Shown here in pieces: positions 9,681-20,703 of a stretch of 64,000 nt of DNA (the first letter of the stretch is position 1; each line of letters opens with the position of its first letter). The stretch lies in NCBI GenBank assembly GCA_039621445.1, contig CP154956.1, positions 39,272,553 to 39,336,552 on the forward strand, written 5' to 3'. The stretch comes from Euglena gracilis. Lineage: Eukaryota; Euglenida; Euglenophyceae; Euglenales. The position numbers and the translations under genes were made by a program. The notes beneath the pieces are model-generated. The model worked only from the letters and a program-made list of their open reading frames with translations, made no database searches and was not told where the DNA came from.

Positions 9681-10082
9681 TGGGGGGGGGGGGCTGTGGA
9701 CCCCCCCGGTGAAGTTCACCGGTGAACATTCACCGGGGGGGAGGGGGGGGTACTTTCGGTGGTGAAGTTCACCGGTGAAGTTCACCGGTGAACTTCACCG
9801 TTTTGATGGTTGGGGGTGAAATTTTCATGGGTAAAATTTTGCTCTTTTCCTCTCAAAATGGTCATTTTGAGGTTGATGCTTCATGGAATTTTATCGAAAT
9901 TTCCGAAAACTTGCCCAAAATGCCATTTTTGGCCATTTTTGGCCAAAAAAGTCCTCTCTTGGTGAACTTCACCGGTGAAGTTCACCGATGGGTTAGGCAG
10001 AGGGGGGGGGGGAGGAGGTCCGGGACCCCCCGGTGAACTTTCAAACGGTGAACTTCACCATAGGGGGGGGGGAGGGGGGGTC
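9681..10082. mobile_element. Oligo-G insert with GGTGAAGTTCACC palindromes
   Basis: Oligo-G runs flank repeated palindromes of GGTGAACTTCACCGG (at 9708-9745, 9758-9800, 9960-9990 and about 10028-10060). The insert lies exactly between two adjacent coding blocks of the DIRS-like element, so it inserted after that element. The ends are too G-rich to define a target duplication. Confidence 0.7.
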
Positions 10083-10760
10083 AAAATGACCAAAGTCTAC
10101 TGCCTGATCTCCCAAGACTGGCTGAAGGCATCCACGCCCTCGTCCCAGAAGGTGGCGAATTGGCTATTGTGTCTGTCGGCAAAGGCGTCAACCACAGGCC
10201 ATTCGGCGGGCGCAACACCCAGTGCGCGAAGGGACCGTGATACCCAGCAGAGGTCGAGCTTGTAGTCCGAGAGGGAGAAGGAGGGCCCCGGCAGTGGGTT
10301 GATGTCGCCATCCGTGAGGATGGCGTCCCCTCGGCCGGTGGGGGGGGGTGCGGTTCCCAGGTCCTCGGGATCCGGCTCGGCGTCGAGGAGGAAGGGGCAG
10401 GTGGCCTCGTGTTGTAGGCACCAGCCAGCGCACCGGGTTGTGGCCTGCGTACTGCAGAGTGAGCAGCGTACGTGGTACCACTGAGCAGCCAGCAGGTGTC
10501 CGGGGCTGCCTGAAGGTCCAGACGGTGGGGCGTCTACCTCCCGTACACGGAAGAGGTCCATCAACCGATGGCTTCGCAGGACGTCCCAAAGGTCCGCGGT
10601 GTCGGGCCCGGGGAGGCCCCTGTGGCCTAGAGCGCGACCAGGGCCAGGGTTTGCCTCGATGTCACCACACGATAGCAGGTCTGAGCCCCTCCCCCGCTTG
10701 TCCCGCCCCAATACCGGGGGCCCTCCCACCGGGACCCCAGCGGTGCCCAGCCTCCCCGTG
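10083..10760 (-). pseudogene. DIRS-like retrotransposon, 2A-like motif, Cys cluster, RNase H end
   Basis: A 210-codon open frame on the minus strand (10097-10729) contains, in order: a 2A-like motif CGDIEANPGPG (residues 21-31); a Cys/His cluster at 89-112 (CSLC, then CAGWC, then HEATC); a second similar word DGDINPLPGPS at about 140-150; and at 177-206 the RNase H-like ending VVDAFADRHNSQF with VDAFSQSW. The last block is characteristic of DIRS-group polymerases. Coding resumes at 9680 beyond an oligo-G insert. The true start is probably upstream of 10729. No reverse transcriptase core is recognised beside it, so the polymerase is incomplete. Confidence 0.6.
10640..10663 (-). other. 2A-like ribosome-skipping motif (DIEANPGP)
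   Basis: The residues GDIEANPGP fit the D-x-E-x-N-P-G-P consensus at which ribosomes skip a peptide bond. Such motifs are known in some retrotransposons. The motif is intact within an open frame. Activity is inferred, not shown. Confidence 0.55.
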
Positions 10761-11460
10761 GCGGGAGGGGGTCAACGTGCTAAGGCGCGGCGAACCGGGC
10801 CAAAATTCTGGGAAGAGGTGGACCCTGCCCACCTGCGTTATATGGGACCCGCATCACCTTAGAAGAAATGCCACCCAACCTTTTCCCTGACCCGTGTGCT
10901 CATGCACCATCAGATTTGCACCCCCCCCCCGACAGCCCTAAATTGGCTCTACATGACTCTGCAACCAAATTGTCTCATTCTTTCTTTCCCCCCCCCACCC
11001 CCCGGTTTCCTCGCACTCATACGCCATATTTGCAGCCAACATTGACGAACGGGTGCCACTCATGCAACTGCTATGCAAGACAACACGCCATTCAGCCAGC
11101 ACCTCCCCACAATGAATGTGCGCAAATAATTAAAACTAAAAATAATCATAATGGCGTAACTCCTCAAATCCTGGGAGCATAAAACATTGTGTACGTGCCC
11201 CTCCCATGCCTCATTTTGAGGTTGAATTCCACCTTGGGCTGGCCCAGTGCTTACTGAGCGGATCTCCGAGTCCTGCTGAGCGAGTTCCGAGTTCCCTGTT
11301 GGTATGGCCCCAACTTCTGGCCTGCTCCTATGGGAACGGTGTCATCTGCACTGGGACCCCAGCGGTGCCCAGCCTCACCGACTTTTGGGTGAGAGGTGGC
11401 AACATGCCCTAAGCATGGCTAACCGGGCAAACCTGGGATGAGGTGGCCCCCACCTTTTTT
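10728..11460. repeat. Direct repeat GGGACCCCAGCGGTGCCCAG
   Basis: The unit at 10732-10830 recurs at 11352-11450, each followed by a related stretch (AACCGGGC then GAGGTGG). This may be the end repeat of the neighbouring DIRS-like element. I could not define exact boundaries. Confidence 0.5.
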
Positions 11461-11842
11461 CGGCTGAGCGCTTGACACACCACACAACCCTCCCCCCAAG
11501 GCAGGGGTATAACTATCGGCGCCCGTTCGCCCCTAGCTCCCCCCCCCACAGCGCCACGTGGCCCCTGACCGCAACCCCGACCACCCACACCCGATCCAGG
11601 GGTCTCGTAGGCCCTTCTCTCATGTTCTCGGACAACCTACCAGGCCTCTCCCGGACCTCTCCCCCCCTCTGCCCCGCCCCACCAGTGGAGGGGGGGGCCG
11701 CTTCTACACTGGCTCTTCCACCACTCGGCCTGGGGGACCCCGGGCCGGCCTCCGACCTCCTGTACCTCCCTGCACAGTGGGAATCTATGCGCCATCGGGC
11801 GGGCACCTTCACATACTCGGGGGGCCTCTCCGGGATACCTTG

Positions 11843-12280
11843 GAGGCTAGGCACAGTGGGGGGAGGGGGGGGTCCAGGGGGGGCGAGAAGCCGCGCGGGC
11901 GGCCGCGCGGGGGGGAGGGAGGGCGGCCGCGCGGGCGGAACGCATCCTAAAATCGGTGATTTTCGGGTCCAAAAAGTGGTCATTTTTTGCCATTTTGGGC
12001 CATTTTTGACCAAAAAAGTGCTTTTTTTGGCCGTGCGCAGAGCGCGCGGCCCCCAAATTTGCCATTTTGTGTCCGAAAATGGTCATTTTTGGTCATTTTT
12101 GGGCCTCAAAAAATCGCGATTTTTTCACCAAATTTTTTTTCTTGGCTATGCTAGGCACAGTGGGGGGAGGGGGGGGTCCAGGGGGGGGCGAGCGGCCGCG
12201 CGGGCGGCCGCGCAGGGGCCGCGCGGGGAGGGGGGGGGGAGGGGGGGGTCCCGGACCCCCCCGAGCGGCGCGCCTAGCCT
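11843..12280. mobile_element. Oligo-G elements with GCTAGGCACAGTGGGGG ends, nested
   Basis: GGCACAGTGGGGGGAGG begins at about 11848 and again at 12149. The right end GAGCGGCGCGCCTAGC (about 12265-12280) is an inverted match to the left end. GGCCGCGCGGGCGGCCGCGC words follow both starts. A third relative with GCTTGGC ends is at 52749-52865. The stretch 12025-12140 between the two starts is shared with 51978-52085. Confidence 0.65.
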
Positions 12281-12632
12281 CCCTTGAACAGCCACCAGCC
12301 CCCCGCCCACCCCCGGAAACTAGTCTTATAATTATTTTTTTCCCCTTCTTACCTCCCCAAAGAGTCCAACGGGCAAGGCTGCCTCACCCCCCTCCACCTC
12401 GCCACCCCGCGCCTAAGCTTCACAGCGCCGCTCAACATGCCTTTTCCCCTCTCACCACCCCCACCCTACCCCCCCAACGCCCCAGCGGGCATGGCTCTAC
12501 AAAAACCAAGCGCAATCTGAACACCAATCACACACTAAACCCGACCCGAGCATGTTAGGTCGTACCTAGCCATCTGGAACGCGGTCATTTGCCTGCCCTA
12601 GCCACTCCTGAACCGGCTCCCGGATCTGGCCT

Positions 12633-12915
12633 GGGGGGGGGGGGTTGTGGGCAGACCCTAGGGTCTGCCCACGGTCGCCAAAGGTCGCCAAAGGTCGCTA
12701 TGGGTATTTCCTACTCAGTCTTTTTTGCATTGTAGCGGCGTAGGCAACTGTTCCAGGGCCCTAAAAAAAAAAATCCCTTGTGTGTGCAACACCTTTTGTG
12801 TGTATGTTGCGCTAATTTGCCGTGGAGCGCATTTTTTGACATCGACCTGCCCACGACCTTTGGCGACCATGGCGACCTTTGGCGACCCTAGGGTCTGCCC
12901 ACAACCCCCCCCCCC
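12633..12915. mobile_element. Oligo-G foldback with GTGGGCAGACCCTAGGGTC arms
   Basis: Left arm: oligo-G, TTGTGGGCAGACCCTAG, then repeated GGTCGCCAAA. Right arm from about 12848 is the reverse complement and ends in oligo-C at 12915. Arms are about 65 bp. The core is non-coding. Confidence 0.8.
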
Positions 12916-14603
12916 AACGCCAAATCTACCCCCCCCCTCCTGAACCATCAAGTTGACACAGCCATACCCCCCCTCAGAAAGGAGTGGCTCCCCGAGAAAT
13001 CCTCAACCCTGCGCCCAAGACTGAAGGGACCCCCCCAAAAAATAGACTATACATGACCCATGCCTCGGCAGATTCACCGCTACATCAGGTTAGCCCTTAC
13101 ATGGAGAACTCCTCCATGTAAGGAGAACCCCTCGGAGGCACACCCAGGTGCCTCCGAGGTCCAGGAGAACCCCTCGGAGGCACACCCAGTTTCCCCCCCC
13201 CCCTCCCCTAGCTAGCGCACAGTGGCAGTCATCCCTACCCCCATCCTCAGGCTCCTCTGTTTTTTTTTGGTTTGGTTTGGTTTGGTTGGTTTTTTTTTAA
13301 AAAAACTACTTATTTATTTACGTGATAACCACCCGCAAGTCCTCCCTTCTGAGTGCCACCCCTGGCATGATCATACAGTACCACCAACTGAGTTGCCGGG
13401 GGCGACACCAGCCCTCTGAGACAAACCCCCCACCCTGCACCAGGCTGCCCCCCCCCCCCGACTTTCCAAGGCCTTGCACTGCTCAGGCATTGTGCCCATT
13501 AACACCCCCCCACCCAAATCAGCATCACCGAACAGCCCCGAACCCACTCGGTCCCCCCCCCCTGCGCACTTGCTGCGAAAATCCAGGGACGGGTCCCCAC
13601 AACACGCTAACCCTCCCTCCGAAAGACACCTCCCCACCCTGAGTGGGTGCCTGGCTCACGCCGGGCGGCAGTGGTGGCGCTCGCTCTAACGTCCTGGCCC
13701 GGCCCCAACCCCAGATCCCCAAACGACTGCGGGCTCCAGTCGAGTGACCCCCGCCGAATATTATCCACAAAACCTGCCCTGCTGCACACCCGGCAAATTG
13801 CACCTCCATGGCAACAGTGCACAGCCATCAGCCGTGGACAGGTACCAGGAACCTGCTTAGAATCTGCACCACTCTTCCAACCCCCCCCCCTCTCCTTGCA
13901 GCCCGTCTGCCACAGCGCAGGCATGCACTCGCCGCACATACACCCACGGCAGTTATCTGGGTCAGCTGGCTGGGGGTTGTCTTGGGGAATTACTATTCCC
14001 TAGTGCCCTGTGTGAAGGCCACCTTCTGCAACCTCGTCATGTGATGGTGGAAAGACCTCCACCAACCACCCCGCCCCCGGGCCTTGCAACCCAGCCCGAG
14101 CCCGCCGGCCAGCTGCATGCTCCCCAGCCGCGGCTACTCGCCCCATCACCACCCCCTTGTCGGTCAGCCGCCTGCCCTCCCAGGGCTCCACCACCCACCC
14201 ACCCCAGCAGCAGGTCGGCCCTCAAGCCCAGCCCCCAGGCCCCAACGCAGCCGCCACCAACTCCTGCCGCACAATATAGTTATTCTCCCAATGGCATATG
14301 CTGGGTCAGTGGCAGGGAGCCTCAACCCCCCCCCCCGCTTTTGTGCTTAAGCAAAGTACCTCCTCACCGCAGGAGAACGAAGAAGAACGTTTTTGCTTTC
14401 CTCCAGTTCCTCCTCTTTCCTCTGACCCAGCCGGTGTTGGATGGGGGGTCCACCCCCCCCCCACCGCCCCACCCGCGGACTAGTCTCCTGTACCACGCTC
14501 CTGGAGCGTCATCCGGGCCCCGGGTAGGCCCCTTGGAGGCAGGGCCATAGTGGCCCTGTCGACCTTGGGCATTGCATGACGTGGGGCACTTCTATTCCTA
14601 ATC

Positions 14604-15600
14604 CTAATAATCCCAATACCGGGGGGTGGTCGCTGGTACGCCACCGTCTGGGGGGGGGAATATCGGTGGGTGGGAGCTGGTCCGCCGCTGTCTGGGGGGG
14701 GATGGTCGGCTTCTTGTGAACGGGGGCGGTGCGGCATAAGGCGAATACTCGTCAAGCTCGGGAACGGCCTGTGGCCGTGGCTCGTTTTGGCGCCTGTACA
14801 GGGCCTCCACATCCTTTCACGAGCATCGGATGCGGCAGACCTTGTGTAGCCACCGTGGTGGGAGGTCCGCTTCGGGCGCCCATTTCGCTGTGCACACCAC
14901 TGGTGCGTGTGGCGCGATACGATTTTTCGGGCCAGTCCGCCGCCGCGGTGGAGAGATGTATCACGGCGTACGGCGGGGAGGTGGCACCCACTGCAGGCCC
15001 TCCTCGCGGAGGTGCCACGGGCACTGCCCATGGAGGGCTTGTGCGAGACGGATGACTTCCCCCTTCGTCGGTGGTCCCCGGGGCAGGCTTCTTTTTAAGT
15101 CACCTGACCCCCCCCCCCCCGGGGGAGGGGGGGTGGGTGGGGGGGTCTGGGCCGGACCCCCCCCCCCAGGGGGGGGGGTCCCGCGCCGGAGGCGCTGGGT
15201 ATACCTTTTCGGCGCGAAGCGCCGAAATTTTTTGAAAATTGCCTTTAACGGGCCCGGTTTTGGGGGGTCCCCGGACCCCCCCCCCCCCGAGGGGGGGGTC
15301 CCGCGCCATCCTGGGTGGGTGGGGGGACCCCCCCCGGTGGTCTTAAAAAGAAGCCTGCCCCGGGGTCTGGGTGTTGCGGTCGGCAAAGGAGGCAGGGGTG
15401 GGGCTCGCAGGCCCCGGCCGCGTTCGAGGTCTAGGCCACGTCCCCTGCTTTCCCACCAGGCCAGTACTTCCCGGAGCCGCCGGGCCAAGATTTCGGGGAA
15501 AATTTCCCCCCCGGCTTCGGCACGGGCCCGGCGTTTTGCCAGGAATTCGGCCCGAGGCGAGCGCCACCTGGGGACGAGTGGGTCGGCCAAACCAAGGTCG
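14604..15600 (-). pseudogene. Decayed minus-strand coding segment, unrecognised
   Basis: On the minus strand from 15590 the frame reads RWRSPRAEFLAKRRARAEAG, then ILARRLREVLAWWESRG, which looks like a charged helical protein. It is interrupted by an oligo-C element (15076-15365) and resumes with RGPPTKGEVIRLAQALHGQ and HLREEGLQWVPPP before a stop. Further protein-like frames continue in shifted frames to about 14604. I do not recognise a family. A retroelement capsid-like protein is possible because a DIRS-like polymerase fragment lies downstream on the same strand. Confidence 0.4.
15076..15365. mobile_element. Oligo-C element with CCCCGGGGCAGGCTTCTTTT ends
   Basis: The ends CCCCGGGGCAGGCTTC...TTTTTAAG and CTTAAAAA...GAAGCCTGCCCCGGGG are perfect 24-bp inverted repeats. 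The interior has oligo-C/oligo-G blocks and a GCGCCGGAGGCGC-type hairpin (about 15183-15235). A 209-codon minus-strand frame reads straight across the insert, so the insert introduced no stop. Confidence 0.8.
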
Positions 15601-16045
15601 CTTTTTACTCCTCCATTGGTGGTTTATTTGCGCATTTGTGCGCATCCGTTGTTCTTTGGGCGCAAATGCACAAATAACATAGTAAATTGGACAGTTTCTT
15701 CATGCAGTTTATTTGCGCATTTGCGCCCACAAACAGTGATGTGCGCAAATGCGCAAATAAACCACGTCTGCTGCTGGTGTTTGACGGTTGTGTTTCCGTC
15801 ACACCGTTCTTCTTCGTGTTTATTTGCGCATTTGCACAAATGTGCGCACAAAACATAATTTGTGTTTGTGCGCGCATTTGCGCCCATAAGCTTGCGCCGT
15901 CGACAAATAGTGTGGCAAACCCACCAACTGGACGGCCCGTCGGTCTTCGCACCCACAGCTCCTTTGTCACGCCGTTTATCAACAGCGTCAGTTCATGGGT
16001 ACTAAAGCCCAATCCTGGAAGGACATAATTGTGTTTATGGGCGCA
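15596..16045. repeat. Segment with GTTTATTTGCGC palindromes, copy A
   Basis: Several palindromes of about 56 bp (GTTTATTTGCGCATTTGCGC, a short loop, then the reverse complement) sit within unrelated sequence. The whole segment recurs inverted at 48440-48872. A minus-strand frame (15605-16063) reads LLINGVTKELWVRRPTGRP and continues through all the palindromes. Confidence 0.75.
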
Positions 16046-16054
16046 AATGAACAA

Positions 16055-17240
16055 ACCAAACATTCAGATCGCGAAAGACAGCCTGATTCCTAACTCCTGT
16101 GTCCCGGCCTTATGTTCATCCTTTTAGCACAATGCCTGGTGGAAGACCGACAGATGGTGTTTGGCATTACTTCGTGAAACATCAACTGTGCGATGGGCGC
16201 ACTCGTGCTACTTGTAGAGATGGTCCCCCTCGTCCAGCGGATGTGGAGCCATGCACAACAGTGCAGGGGATTGCTACGTGCTGGGTTTACAGAAGAAGTA
16301 TCACCTGATTGTGTCATCTGACGTTATGGGAAAGACATTGACTGCATCAATGTTCAGCCTGCTGCAGATGGCGTTAAAGAAAGTGCAGCAGAAATTGGTG
16401 AAAACTATGTGTTGGATTTGTATTGTCAAGCTCCCCATGACAAAGGTTTGCCAAACAATTCTGCCAGTGAATGTTCATTTTTCTTTTCTACAGTTATCTG
16501 AAGGACAAGATGAGTCATGGATTGATGCGATGACAAGAGAATCAAGATGAGATGGAAGGATTGATAATCTGGACCTGAGCATGTCCCTGCTAAACTGCTC
16601 CAATTGGTCATCGTTGCGGATACAACTTGTGTATTTTTTGCTGCTTGTTGCTTGAAGGTTTTTGTTTGTATTGTTTGCAATGAAATGCCTCACATTGGGC
16701 CCAAACTGGCCAGCACATCTGGCCCAAATCTGGGCAGCACATTTGGCCGGGTTTGGGCCAGATAGATGTGCTGGCCAGTTTTGGGCCAGACGCGGTGGCC
16801 AGTTAAACTGGCAGTTTTGGGCTTCAAGTCGTGGCCAGTTTTGGGCCATGGGTCGTTTGGCTTTGGGTCAGGTCGTGGCCAGTTTGGCTTTTTGTGGTGT
16901 TTTTGGCCCAGGCAAATGAAAGCATGAAAAGGAAAAAAATGTGCTATGCAGACCCGTTTTCCAAAGTAGAATTCCCGCTTTTTGTCCTTTTGGCCTCCCC
17001 TTCCCTGCGACCGGAACCTGGGAATTTTGGTTTTGGTCCATATACTTCATGCAGAAATTTTTGCTGTTCGTCCGTGTTGCGGGGCCATCGCAAGGGACAA
17101 AGACACGTTCATTCTTCTGTATTGATGACTAAGTTTATTGGGCGTCACTCAAGACGCCTGCCGGCGGTTTTATACTGCGCACGGGCTCGATTGTTTTAAA
17201 CTGAATTAAACGAGTGTTTTAAACGACCCGTTTTTAACAC
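16055..17240 (+). mobile_element. Inverted-duplicate segment with hAT-like fragment, copy A
   Basis: This segment is nearly identical to the reverse complement of 45663-46786. It starts with MPGGRPTDGVWHYFVKHQ (about 16132), which resembles the BED-finger start of hAT transposases. A second frame holds a further exon-like stretch ending CATGACAAAG before GT at 16447, with a plausible acceptor (TTTTCTACAG) at 16493. An in-frame TGA breaks it. Tandem TGGCCAGTTTTGGGCC palindromes fill 16690-16910. It is a dead transposon copy, possibly non-autonomous. Confidence 0.6.
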
Positions 17241-17827
17241 AACCAACCCTGTGGGGGACCCCGGGAACCCCCACCCATTTGTTTAAAGTGGCGTGTTAGG
17301 GCCGCCGGGTTCACGACAGAAACGGTATTCCTAACCTCCTAACCTTCGGTCAAAAGATTCTCCCAAGGCCAATCTCCAACCACTTTTCTGCAAGGTTACG
17401 CCACTTAAAATCCAATAGGCTGGTCAGTGGATTCAGTTCAGGCCACCCTTGTTCTTTCATCCATGGCAGAAAAATATTTTGCTAAATTCGAAATTGCGAG
17501 CGTACCTCTAGTTGTGTCGACGGTTGCTGTATAACTGGGTTGGGTTGTGTACATGGGGTAACGGGAAAGGAGTGCCTTCCACCACAATTTGGGTTGGTGC
17601 ACATCACTGAGTGATTGTGAATGGCGACGAAGCAGTTGTTTTAGGTTATCAGGGAAGGAAGTGGAAGAAGGGGGGACGTGACATGTGTGGGAGTACATAG
17701 TAGAAGCCTTCAAGCTGTATTTGGCTCGGTATCAGCTTCAGCTGCTGCTGCGGGGCCAGAAGTCAATAAACAGTGTAGTGTTTGCCCTCTTTCACTCCAT
17801 AGCATATAGGTCATGGGAGGGGTCGGC

Positions 17828-18440
17828 ACGCCGTGGCGAGCCGTCCGGCTGGGGGTGGGAGGGAGGTTTTTGGCGTGGCGAGGGGGTCCCGGATGGGGGG
17901 GGGGAGGGGTGCGCGGGGGTTTTCCAAGAAAATTTTCTTTGGCGCGGCTGACATGGCGTGGCGAGGGGGTCTGAAAAGGGGGGGAGGGGGGGGGTAAAAT
18001 GGCGTGGCGAGGGGGTCGGTGGGGGGGGGGGGTGCCGACCCCCCATGGGTGGTCGTGATGGCTCCGCCATGGCTCCCCATGCCAGCTGGTGGGCCACTTC
18101 TCTTGCCACCGTGAGACTCAAGGTTTGCCATATTGTGGCCGGCTACGAGGGGGGGTTGGTACACCCCTCCCCCCCCCCTCTCCGAGGGCCTCGCCACGCC
18201 ATTTACCCCCCCCCTAGCCATTTACCTCCCCCCCCCCTAGCCGGACCCCCTCGCCACGCCACCGGCGATTTTCGCGATTTTTTGAATGAAAATTTTGTTG
18301 GAAAACCATGATACACCCCTCCCCCCCCTGGTCGCCGGCCCCCTCGCCACGCCAATTACCCCCCCCCCCCTATTCGGACCCCCTCGCCACGGCGTACCAA
18401 CCCCCCGAGGATTTTCTGGAGGGGGTCTGTGCAGTGCCGA
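17828..18440. mobile_element. Foldback of GGCGTGGCGAGGGGGTC repeats
   Basis: The left half carries several GGCGTGGCGAGGGGGTC units and the right half several GACCCCCTCGCCACGCC units, so the two halves are inverted. AAAATTTTCTT/AAAATTTTGTTGG sequences pair at 17925-17945 and 18285-18305. Further copies of the tag lie at 21008-21180 and, diverged, at 28925-29000. Confidence 0.8.
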
Positions 18441-18589
18441 GGGGGTCCGATTGGGGGGGGTCCTGTGCCGACCCATGCAAAAAAGTGAAGACCAAAATAA
18501 CGAGGAGAAAATTCCGGCGCCTCACGCCAAAATCAGGATTTCTCCATCCAACAAAAGCCTCATGGACAGGTGCACACTAGTTCCAGATG

Positions 18590-19729
18590 AAGGCCCTTTG
18601 AGGGGAACGGACCATGCATATGCCACTCATGCAGAAAATGGGCATCTGAAAGAGAGAAAAATACAAATACATGTGGCTTGAAACTCACGAGGGACATTTG
18701 CGTCTCAGCCCCCACAAATACAAAAATTGTGTCGCGTGCCAAGCAAGTTCAAGGAACAGGATTAACGGGTGCAAACTTGGCAAAGGCAATACTCAAACAT
18801 TGGAGGCTTTTTGGGATTCCTTTTATCATTTCTAGTGGCCAAGGGAGTCATTTTGTGAACACATGGTGGCAAACCATGTGCTCGGTTTTGGGAATTCGGC
18901 AAGCATTTTCTCAAGCCTACCACCACCAAGCCAATGGGCAAGTGGAAAGGGCGGGTCAACAAGTTATGGAGATTTTGAGGAAACCGTTTGTGGATGGAAA
19001 ATGAATTGGGTTGAGGCTCTACCCCAAACTTTGGATAGTATTCATGATGCGGAGGGGGAGAGTGGTTTTAGCCCATACCAAATTATGTCTGGTAGGGACC
19101 GTCCCCTTGGGGGGATGCCTTATCAAGCTTCCAAAGAATGTGAGGATGCCTAACAATTTTTTCATCAAGTGAAGTTAATCGATGAAACGGTGGCAAAGGT
19201 TTTTAACCACACCCATGAGGTCCAAGCTAAAAGAATTAACCAAGGTCGAAGAGAAATGGAACCATTTAAAATTGGAACCCATGTGTGGTGCAAACGACCT
19301 GAGGGTTCGGGCGAAAAACTAAACTCGAGGTGGATTGGTCCCGGTATTGTCAAAGCTCGGGAGGGAGAGAGGAGCTATGTTGTGGAAACCAAACCGGGTG
19401 TACAAATTAAGGCACACCAAAGTTTTCTCAAGGAGTTTAGGGAACCACCGGTTTTTGGTAAAGGGGTTCCTTTGTATTTTTTTTTCAAACGGACGGAAAA
19501 AGAGGAGGATGCAATGCCCGATGAATGGGAGGTTGAGAAAATTTTGGCCCACCGTAGGAAGGGGGATACGTGGGAATTTCTCACCAAATGGGTTGGTTAT
19601 GAGGATGGGGAAGAAACCTGGGAACCCATTGGAAATGTCATTCATCGGTTTAGTCATGAATTGGTTCGGTATTGTGCGCACAAAAATTTGAAGGTGAATC
19701 TCATGGGGGAACTTCAAAAAAGTTTGTGA
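18590..19729 (+). pseudogene. Ty3/gypsy chromodomain integrase remnant
   Basis: Pieces of the zinc-binding domain (HAENGHLKERK near 18630, and CVACQ near 18730 in another frame) lead into the integrase core (LFGIPFIISSGQGSHF; AYHHQANGQVERAG). The position of the second catalytic Asp reads Ser-Gly, so that acid is missing. The Glu of QVER is present. A one-base shift near 19000 and a TAA at 19151-19153 break the frame. The last block (19169-19729, 186 codons) is open and has the C-terminal barrel (GTHVWCKRPEG; RWIGPGIV) and a chromodomain (WEVEKILAHRR; FLTKWVGYEDGEETWEP). Chromodomains direct integration to marked chromatin. The element is inactive, and no upstream polymerase remains. Confidence 0.9.
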
Positions 19730-20700
19730 GCCAATTTTGTGGAGGTTCAATTTTGCTTTTCTTTTGCATTTTACTTGACGGTGAGCTCAATTTTTAAAAA
19801 AAGAATCTCTGGGAGGTGGAACGGGGCCGATTGCCGTGCAGCAACGGGGGGCCTTGGTTTCACGCTCTTTTGCTCACTTATATCCTCCATTTTGCATGTG
19901 CGTGCTTTGCTTTGTATGCTGGCACGTACGCCATAGTGGGCCGGCCTGTTTTTTTTTGACGTTGTTTTTTTGTTTTTTTTAATTCTAACAATGTTTTTTA
20001 AAAAAAAACAAAAAAAAACGCCCAGTGGGTTTTGCATGGAAAAATTTTTGAATGCACATTTTCAATGATTTTTGGCAACTTCTGGGTAATTTCTGCCAAA
20101 AACTTCCTTCCACAAAAATGAAAAAAGTCATAAAATTCCATTTTTGTTGCTTTTTTGGATGTTTTTGACCATTTTTGGCAGTTTTTGAACTTAGCAGGAT
20201 TCAAAGTATGGTTTGGGAGTTTCATGACGAGTTTTTTCAATGAAATTTTCCTTTTGTTTTTTTTTTGATGTTTTTTTTACTGGTTTTTTTTTAAAAAAAC
20301 ACGTTGTTTTGTTTTTTAAAAAAACAAAAAAAATGCCCACTATGACGTACGCACATGCGTCATTTTGTTTTGCACATATGCGCACACATTATTTTGTTTG
20401 GTTCATTTGCGTCATTATATATAATATATATTTGCTTTTCTTGTGCTTTTCATTGGCCTCTTTGTCTCAGGAGTGAAGCGGGAAGCTCCGGCACGCCTGG
20501 AGCCCCGGCTTTGTAAATATTTGTAAATTTTCACCCACGCACGGACATTGCTTCAAAGGTAGGGGAGGAAGGAAGGAAAGGGGTTGGGGTCCCCTCACCA
20601 ACTATCATCGTGACCTCCGACGACGCTACATTCGCCGCCTCCATCAACTTTACCAACACCGACGCCAATACCACCGCACCGACATCGACAATACCGACCT
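19730..20700. other. AT-rich region, dispersed repeat at 20040-20340
   Basis: No gene supported. The stretch 20040-20300 (containing CCAAACCATACTTTGAATCC on the minus strand) matches 40120-40370 in inverted orientation. Oligo-T/oligo-A hairpins occur at 19960-20020 and 20260-20335. Confidence 0.55.
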
Positions 20701-20703
20701 CTA

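Larger units (their letters stand above)
10860..14560. other. C-rich, strand-skewed region without a supported gene
   Basis: The plus strand is strongly C-rich and G-poor over most of 10.9-14.5 kb, apart from inserted oligo-G elements. Open frames here are proline-rich translations of that skew. A (GGTTT)n/oligo-T patch lies at about 13261-13300, and a palindromic patch (CCTCGGAGGCACACCC and its complement) at 13100-13190. The minus strand might hold decayed coding sequence, but I recognise no domain. Confidence 0.5.

Noticed and set aside
11472-12287. 271-codon plus-strand frame
   Set aside because: Pro/Arg/Gly translation of C-rich and GGCCGCGCGGGC repeats.
14830-15858. 342-codon plus-strand frame
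   Set aside because: It runs through an oligo-C element and GCGCAAAT palindromes and is antisense to more protein-like sequence.
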